A stretch of DNA of 64,000 nucleotides from Cryptomeria japonica (Eukaryota; Streptophyta; Pinopsida; Cupressales; Cupressaceae), in the NCBI RefSeq assembly GCF_030272615.1, contig NC_081415.1:370695809-370759808 (forward strand), given 5' to 3'. The translations under genes were made by a program, and so were the position numbers. The notes beneath the pieces are model-generated. The model did no database searches, was not told the origin of the DNA, and saw only the letters and a list, made by a program, of their open reading frames with translations. Below are positions 58,569-64,000 of the stretch, one piece after another. How positions within the stretch are numbered: the stretch's first letter is position 1; every line of letters starts with the position of its first letter.

Positions 58569-59550
58569 TTTAGGGTGAACTCACAAAGCTGGTTCCCACT
58601 TTTTGGTACATCCTGATTTTTGCTGAAATCATACATTTTTAAAAAAAATTAATGATTTAAGCTTTAAGAGATCCCATTTGAAGTAATTAATTGAAGAGAG
58701 TTAAATCAAAGGCTCTTAGATCAAAATTTCTTGGATAGAACCTCCCTACTTCTAAATCATACTTGCAATTGAGTCTATTTTGCATCTATCAAATGCTGAT
58801 AAAAAACCAATTTTACATTAGCTTTTGCGGGGTCAAATTAATTCATTTAAAAGTTTTTTTTTTAAAGTATTTAGTCCTTATTATAAGCTTTCCAAATAGT
58901 ATAACTTTTAATATATTTAATTTCATTAATATATTTTTATTTTATTTCTTATGAATGTAGGTTTTTTACTGAACATGAACTTCTTTGTTCAATGGATTGG
59001 GAAAAATAGTTAACTAATTCAAATATATATATATATACACACTAGGTATTGGTGTTTTCTTTCTAACGAAAAAAAAAATTTGAATTTTGATATATATAGA
59101 ACAAGTTATGTGTTCAAACGTACACCTATATCCAAATTATAATTAGTCGAACTTCAAAACTTAATAAAATAAAAAATATTCAACATATCACTATCAAACC
59201 AAGTGCATGCTCTGGGTATTGATGTTACAAACCAAAATTCAAAAGAATTAAGTTTTTATCATTTATAGAAAAAAAGTTATGCGTTTTGGGATACACATCA
59301 CTCTTAAAAAATGTTGTTTGTTGTAAACAACTACTTTTTGAGGGAGATGGAAAAATCAGTAAAATTTTATTCAAACAAATTTGCAAAAAATATATTTAGA
59401 ATCTACAAACAAGATGTTAAAAATCACTAGTTTATATCATCTTCAAATTCTTAACGGTTTAAAAGTTATAGGTGTCAAAAAGTGAAGGTTTTTTTCAAAA
59501 TATTCATCTAAGTGTCAAAGTGGGAACTGGTATTGTGAGTTCACCCTTTA
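58569..59550. mobile_element. 974-bp inverted-repeat DNA element (MITE-like) with TTTA duplication
   Basis: The element at 58573-59546 begins GGGTGAACTCACAAAGCTGG and ends with the inverted counterpart (CCAGTATTGTGAGTTCACCC-like, allowing mismatches). The terminal repeats continue imperfectly for about 34 bp through TTCCCACTTT. The bases TTTA at 58569-58572 and 59547-59550 flank it. The interior is AT-rich and non-coding. It is inserted in the region between the second ORF and the polypurine tract of the non-autonomous retroelement. The mobilising superfamily is not assigned. Confidence 0.85.
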
Positions 59551-59657
59551 TTCTTTTTTACACCTATACTACTCCCCCTTTGACATAAATGCCATTAAAA
59601 ATTCTAAAAAGAATGTCAAATAATAATAACTGTACAATGAATATCCCCAAAAATGTC

Positions 59658-62194
59658 TTACCGGAGCTTGACCAACTTCAAAATTTCTGGATAAGCATTC
59701 TCCAGTAAATCCACATAAGTATCCCAATTGGTTTTAAATGTGCTGGAAATAGATACAAGTCCACTCAATAAATGTGCAAAAGACACTTTCTCATTTACCT
59801 CTGTCGGTGTGGGCTTTCCCACCGTATCCATGCATTCTTTCTTGTGTACATAGAGTGAATCCAATCGTGGACTCACCAAGCCTCTCAGACTTCTAGATCT
59901 TCTAATTATTTTGTCTCTTTCCTTTTCAAGAGCAGAAATTTGGTTCTCCAAAATCAAAATTTGACCATCAATTGATGTAGTCAATGAAATCAATTCATCA
60001 AAAGAGTTAGCTATATTTACAATTTTCTCCTGAATCTCTTTTATCTTTCTATCCACATTAGCTGTAAGTATTTCAATGTTACAACATACCCTATATATAT
60101 TTGTACATTATTTCAAAGAGTTTTCTATTAGGATCAACTTCTCCTCAATCTTTTTCTTCTCAGTTTCAATTACCTGATCAAATGCAGCTCTCTTACCCTG
60201 AGTAAATATTTATAGTGCTTGCCAGTTTGAGATTTGTTGTAAGGATTGAAAATCCTTTGAAATGTGCTCGGTGATTACCTTAAGCTTGCCGAATGGGATC
60301 ACTTCATTTTCAATCTTACACTCTGGGACCAGTCTGTGTAAAACAGTGATTGATTGATCTATAATCCCTTTATCTGTGGATCTCTCCTTCATTAGTTTTT
60401 GTGCTACTATCATCATCAGTTCAGTGGAACTCATCTCTGTGATGTTTTTATTTTCTACCTAAGAAGTGTCAATTGACAATAATGATGGACTAGCAACCGA
60501 TTCCCTACTAGATTCCCCTATCTTCTCCTCTGAAGATTTATCCTTTATAACCTCCTCACTTGCATCGGTGGCTTCACCACTTGGTGTAGTCTATGTAACT
60601 GTCGGTTCCTCTGTAGGAATAGTAACCTCAACTTGTAAATTTGTATCTGGAGGAAAATTATCCTCAATATTAGTATCTTGTACAATATTAGATTGTTCAC
60701 TCTCTATATTAACCAGTATATCAATATTTGTCTGTACATCTATATTTATCGGGGGCTCAATTTCCACTATCTTAATATTTTTCAAAACTGAGGGTGAAGT
60801 ACCCATTATCCCCTTTCCTTTTCCTTCAACCGGGGTATCTACAATGTCTGTCTTGGTTTATGGTGAAGTAGAGAACCCTCTGTTTTCTCCAAGAAATTTA
60901 ACCCATGCTTTTTGAGTCTCCTTTATTATTTCATTTACTCTTCCTAGCATCAGACTAGTTTTCCTATGTTTGCTATTGAAAACTTTTTTGTCTGCTACCT
61001 GAAGTGGCTTTTCTATTTCATCAAGAGCAATAGTAACACAAATAGATAAGAAATTTTAATGTGTTTATCCTCTTGCATATCTGATAATATTCTAGCATCT
61101 AACATGTTATACAACTCAGCTGGTATTTGATTTTCTATCTCTATTAAGGCTTTCTTATAAATATCCAAGTATAATAGGACTGCTTCCTCTACCTCTCTTT
61201 GTTCATTATCCTCCAAGTGTTCATAATAAAATTGAACATTCTTCAACATGCCATCTTTAGTGATTTCATCTACTAATTTTGCACTAGTTTTAGGTGGTAT
61301 GATAGTCACATTACTAGATTCAATTGCTAAGTCGATGTCAATCTTCTTCTTCCTCTTGGCAGTGCCGGATGCAGCTCCAAGTGTAACTTTTGGTGCTTGC
61401 TTTTATGTCGGTAGCTTGATTGTAACCTTCCTAACCAGTTGCTTCTTAGCTTCTGCCTTTGTTTCTTCTGGTTTCTTCCTAACAACCCTCTTAAATGCCA
61501 ATGGTGTGTCATCCTCAAATTCTGATTCAACAGTAATAGGCTCAATATGAACTTCAGGATCCTTCCTCTTTCCGCCTTTCTCCGGGACAACATCAATTAG
61601 TGATTTGATGTCCTTTGAGACCTTCTGCATAAATTTGCTTGCTTTTCCTTCCCGTTTCTCTGTTTTCTTTTGGTTGAACTTTGTTTCAACCTCTTGAATT
61701 TTCTGTTATGCAGTGCCATAGGGCTTCTCTGTCTCATCAATTGGTGCATCAATCAACATTTTTTCATAGGCATCAAGAATATGTGCATCCACCTCATAGC
61801 CCATTTCTTCAATCCAAATCTTTCAGAGCTTAATTGCTTCCATGAGTGTCTCATCCTTCTTTACCATAAAGCATATGTTGGTAGAATGTTTTTCTACAAT
61901 ATGCTCAGGAACCCTTACCCTAGACCTCATAGATTTTCCAGATTCTCCCATCAACTCACTCATATACATGCCCTTAATTTTTGAAGTTCCCGAGTTCTTG
62001 ATATGACAGTGAATATATGCCCTAACATCCTCTACATAGACAACTCCCTCTGTAATGTGATAAAATGCTCCAACTGAATCTTCTAGGGTAGCCACATGTG
62101 GATATCGCTCGAAAATTGGCCTGGGTCGATCCTTGACCTCTACTATAGTCGGGTTTGCAACGAAAAAAAGAATAGATGATGATCTCGCTTCCAT
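59658..62194 (-). pseudogene. Second ORF of non-autonomous element, unrecognised
   Basis: About 840 codons can be followed on the minus strand with several stops and frameshifts. It starts MEARSSSILFFVANPTIVEV at 62194, with KDRPRPIFERYP, VRAYIHCHIKN, MYMSELMGESG and VRVPEHIVEKH. A Lys/Glu-rich middle has KRVVRKKPEETKAEAKKQL. Next come 61309-61013 (PKTSAKLVDEITKDGMLKNV), 60434-60210 and a C-terminal block 60056-59658 with a coiled-coil stretch (LILENQISALEKERDKIIRR) and a stop after LKLVKLR. No polymerase, integrase or protease motif is seen. The start is shared with the plus-strand copy at 57369. It may be a captured host gene or a retroelement-specific protein. Confidence 0.6.
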
Positions 62195-62566
62195 GTTTAA
62201 AGATAAATACCTTTTGATCGCTCTCAGTGAAAATCTTCAACAAATTCTTCCAGACACCGGTGAAGTCGCTCAAGAAGAAATCTGATTGCTCTAAATTGCC
62301 TCTGATCACACTTAATCGCTCTGAATTGCTCTGAAATTGCTCTGAATGCAGGGTGATTAACAATGAAGTGTATTTGATCTTTTATCCTTTGAGAAAAACC
62401 CTAATCTTCCATTGACATAAATGACTACTAGTGAAAGATACTGGATCTCGTTCAAAACATATCCATGCTGGATAATCCTCTTCAATAACTGGAACATCTT
62501 CTAGAACCTCTTCCCGAGGCATATGCAACATCTTCATGAATTTTGCCTACCCCTAAGGCATCTGCC

Positions 62567-63682
62567 TTAGTTACCGGATGAGCTCCCTACCGATGCAAGA
62601 GCAACCTCTTTTGTCGGATAAGTAACCAGGACATTCCCATCTGATGATTGTTCTTCAGTCTTCCTAACCCATCTCTAAGTACGATCTTGTCAGATTTCAC
62701 TAACCTTCTCTTTTCCTTTCTCATTTGATCCTCCATTACTAACCAATGGATTTCTACTTCTATAGAACTTAGCAATATGTCCAACCTCATTACATGTATA
62801 ACATGTAACATTGTTCCTTTGAATTACTTTGCTAAAACCAGTGAAATTTCTTGACCTGCACTATTTAGCCCTATGTCCAAATTTTCCACATGCGTATCAT
62901 TTAACATTCATTCTACAATCTTTTGTCTTATGACCAAACTTATTGCATTTAGAACATTTACCGGGAGCAGAATCAAGGTTCTGATTTGCTTTGTCTCTAC
63001 ATTGCCTAGCCATGTGACCAAATCTATTGCAAAAAAAATATCTACCATTGAATTTATAAGCATTAAATTGTCTTACCGGTGCCTTATGGTTTTGATCTTC
63101 ATTAGTAGTACCGGAACTCTATCCTTGCTCAAATCCAAGTCCAGTGGAATCTCCAATCTGCCTTTGTCTCTTCAATAACTCATCAAGTTGTGTTGAGCTG
63201 ATCTTGAATTTTTCTTTATACTCACTTGTAGTAGTTAAATCTTCTCTTAGTATTATCATTTGTCTCTCAAGCCCTTGTTCATTACTCTGGGATTGTACCA
63301 AATCAGTTCTCAACATATCATTTTCATGAACCAACCTACCACATTCTTCAAATTTGTTCTTTAGGGATACAACAAGATTTTCTTCCTTCTTCTTTCTGTC
63401 CTCAATTTCCTTAGACGTCATCATATTTATAACTTGCATTTTATTTTTCATAACCATGTTCTCCTGACTCAATTTTTGACATTGTTCCTTAAGTGCATCT
63501 TTATCTTCATCATCTTGATTGTGCAAAAGTTCCTTCCTCCTAGCTTGAACAAATGATAGCCTCTCTTGTTGGACAAGAATGAATTCCTTAGCAGAATTCA
63601 ATTAATCTCGTAGCTTTAAGTTCTTCAACCTTTCAACATCATAATCTTCAAGTGCCATCTCAAGTTGCTTCTCCAAAGCCAT
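62567..63682 (-). pseudogene. Gag-like protein of the non-autonomous element
   Basis: Starts MALEKQLEMALEDYDVERLK at 63682, with a TAA near 63602. The long coiled coil follows (KEQCQKLSQENMVMKNKMQV, KKKEENLVVSLKNKFEECGR), then QIGDSTGLGFEQG. Four zinc knuckles follow: YFFCNRFGHMARQC (first Cys lost), CSKCNKFGHKTKDC (intact), a third with stops at a Cys-equivalent position and before the last Cys, and CYTCNEVGHIAKFY (last Cys is Tyr, as in the plus-strand copy). The C-terminus is SSSGN with a stop, as in the other copy. Confidence 0.82.
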
Positions 63683-63742
63683 ATCTATGGATTTTGGTTT
63701 CAAGATCTTCCTCAAGTTGTTAAACTTCCTCCGAGGCACAAG

Positions 63743-63754
63743 GCTTTGATACCA
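63743..63754 (-). other. Primer binding site, one mismatch
   Basis: Element strand TGGTATCAAAGC, two bases after the LTR end. One base differs from the initiator-Met type TGGTATCAGAGC. Confidence 0.88.
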
Positions 63755-63756
63755 AT

Positions 63757-64000
63757 TGTTGGAAAACAATAACACTGAGAGGGGGGGTGAATCAGTGTTA
63801 TATCGGAATAGTAAATTTTAGCCCTATTAAAACATGCATACACCAACCAGTATATCGGTACATACAAAATTGAAAGAAGTAAAGAAACTAATAAGCCAAT
63901 CACATAAATAAGAATCATAACACAGATTTATACGTGGAAAACCTCAAAGAGGAAAAACCATGTTGGGATTTGTGACCCACAATATCAATCCACTAGCCAT
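63757..64000 (-). repeat. 5' LTR of the non-autonomous element (partial)
   Basis: Matches the inner end of the 3' LTR at 57483-57735 with roughly 15-18 differences in about 245 bp, and continues past the window edge. Confidence 0.93.

Larger units (their letters stand above)
57483..64000 (-). mobile_element. Non-autonomous Copia-like element with gag and unknown second ORF
   Basis: Minus-strand LTR element whose 5' LTR runs off the right edge. Order on its strand: 5' LTR (63757 to beyond 64000), primer site, gag (63682-62567), second ORF (62194-59658), a 3' region holding a 974-bp inverted-repeat element, polypurine tract, 3' LTR (58431-57483). No protease, integrase, reverse transcriptase or RNase H motif is present, so it would need another element's enzymes. 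The compared parts of the two LTRs differ at roughly 6-7% by eye, older than the Gypsy. It inserted into a plus-strand copy of its own family; possible target bases ATATG (57478-57482) cannot be confirmed off-window. Confidence 0.82.

Noticed and set aside
1-64000. CRISPR arrays, operons, ribosome-binding sites, tRNA or rRNA genes
   Set aside because: The window is plant nuclear repeat DNA; no regularly spaced short repeats, cloverleaf or rRNA segments were seen.

Overview
The window is AT-rich, repeat-dominated plant nuclear DNA. No intact host gene, tRNA, rRNA, CRISPR array or prokaryotic operon is visible. Almost everything recognisable is a transposable element, mostly broken and partly nested. 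The lineages present (plant L1-type LINE with a DUF4283-like ORF1, Ty3/Gypsy with two RNase H domains of the Tat type, Copia elements with an initiator-Met-tRNA primer site) point to a seed plant with a large genome. A conifer or other gymnosperm is possible but cannot be proved from this sequence.

Layout. 1-4.5 kb: a degenerate LINE on the minus strand, its 3' end outside the window. 4.6-9.5 kb: copy A of an unassigned two-gene DNA transposon. It has a transposase-like gene on the minus strand facing a small spliced gene on the plus strand, and GTACGCGCTT repeats beyond the transposase start. 9.5-11.07 kb and 27.16-30.25 kb: two halves of one long unrecognised coding-like frame. They are split by a 16.1-kb Tat-type Gypsy element (11,074-27,163, minus strand) with 1.8-kb LTRs, a perfect GATAG target duplication, primer site and polypurine tract. 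31.2-40.9 kb: copy B of the two-gene transposon in the opposite orientation, better preserved, with GGGGGCCC-type repeats at both ends and a palindromic minisatellite. 41-50.7 kb: mostly unassigned AT-rich sequence with small tandem repeats. 50.74-52.82 kb: an internally deleted Copia element flanked by AGGTG. 55.7-57.48 kb: the 5' part of a plus-strand retroelement (primer site, coiled-coil/zinc-knuckle gag, start of a second ORF). This is cut by a minus-strand relative (57,483 to beyond 64,000) that carries gag and a long second ORF but no recognisable polymerase. That relative in turn holds a 974-bp inverted-repeat element.

The most interesting signal is the pair of divergent copies (A and B) of the convergent two-gene transposon. 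Their transposase-like proteins align from an N-terminal HTH-like segment through a Cys-rich block, a DFAENY / WSDN / GHGKGEHDG core and a C-terminal module I cannot name. Each copy has its own kind of short repeat in its flanks. A second notable point is the Gypsy element: its LTRs differ by only about 1%, yet its gag-pro-pol frame holds twelve in-frame stops. That suggests it was already defective when copied and was moved by proteins supplied in trans.
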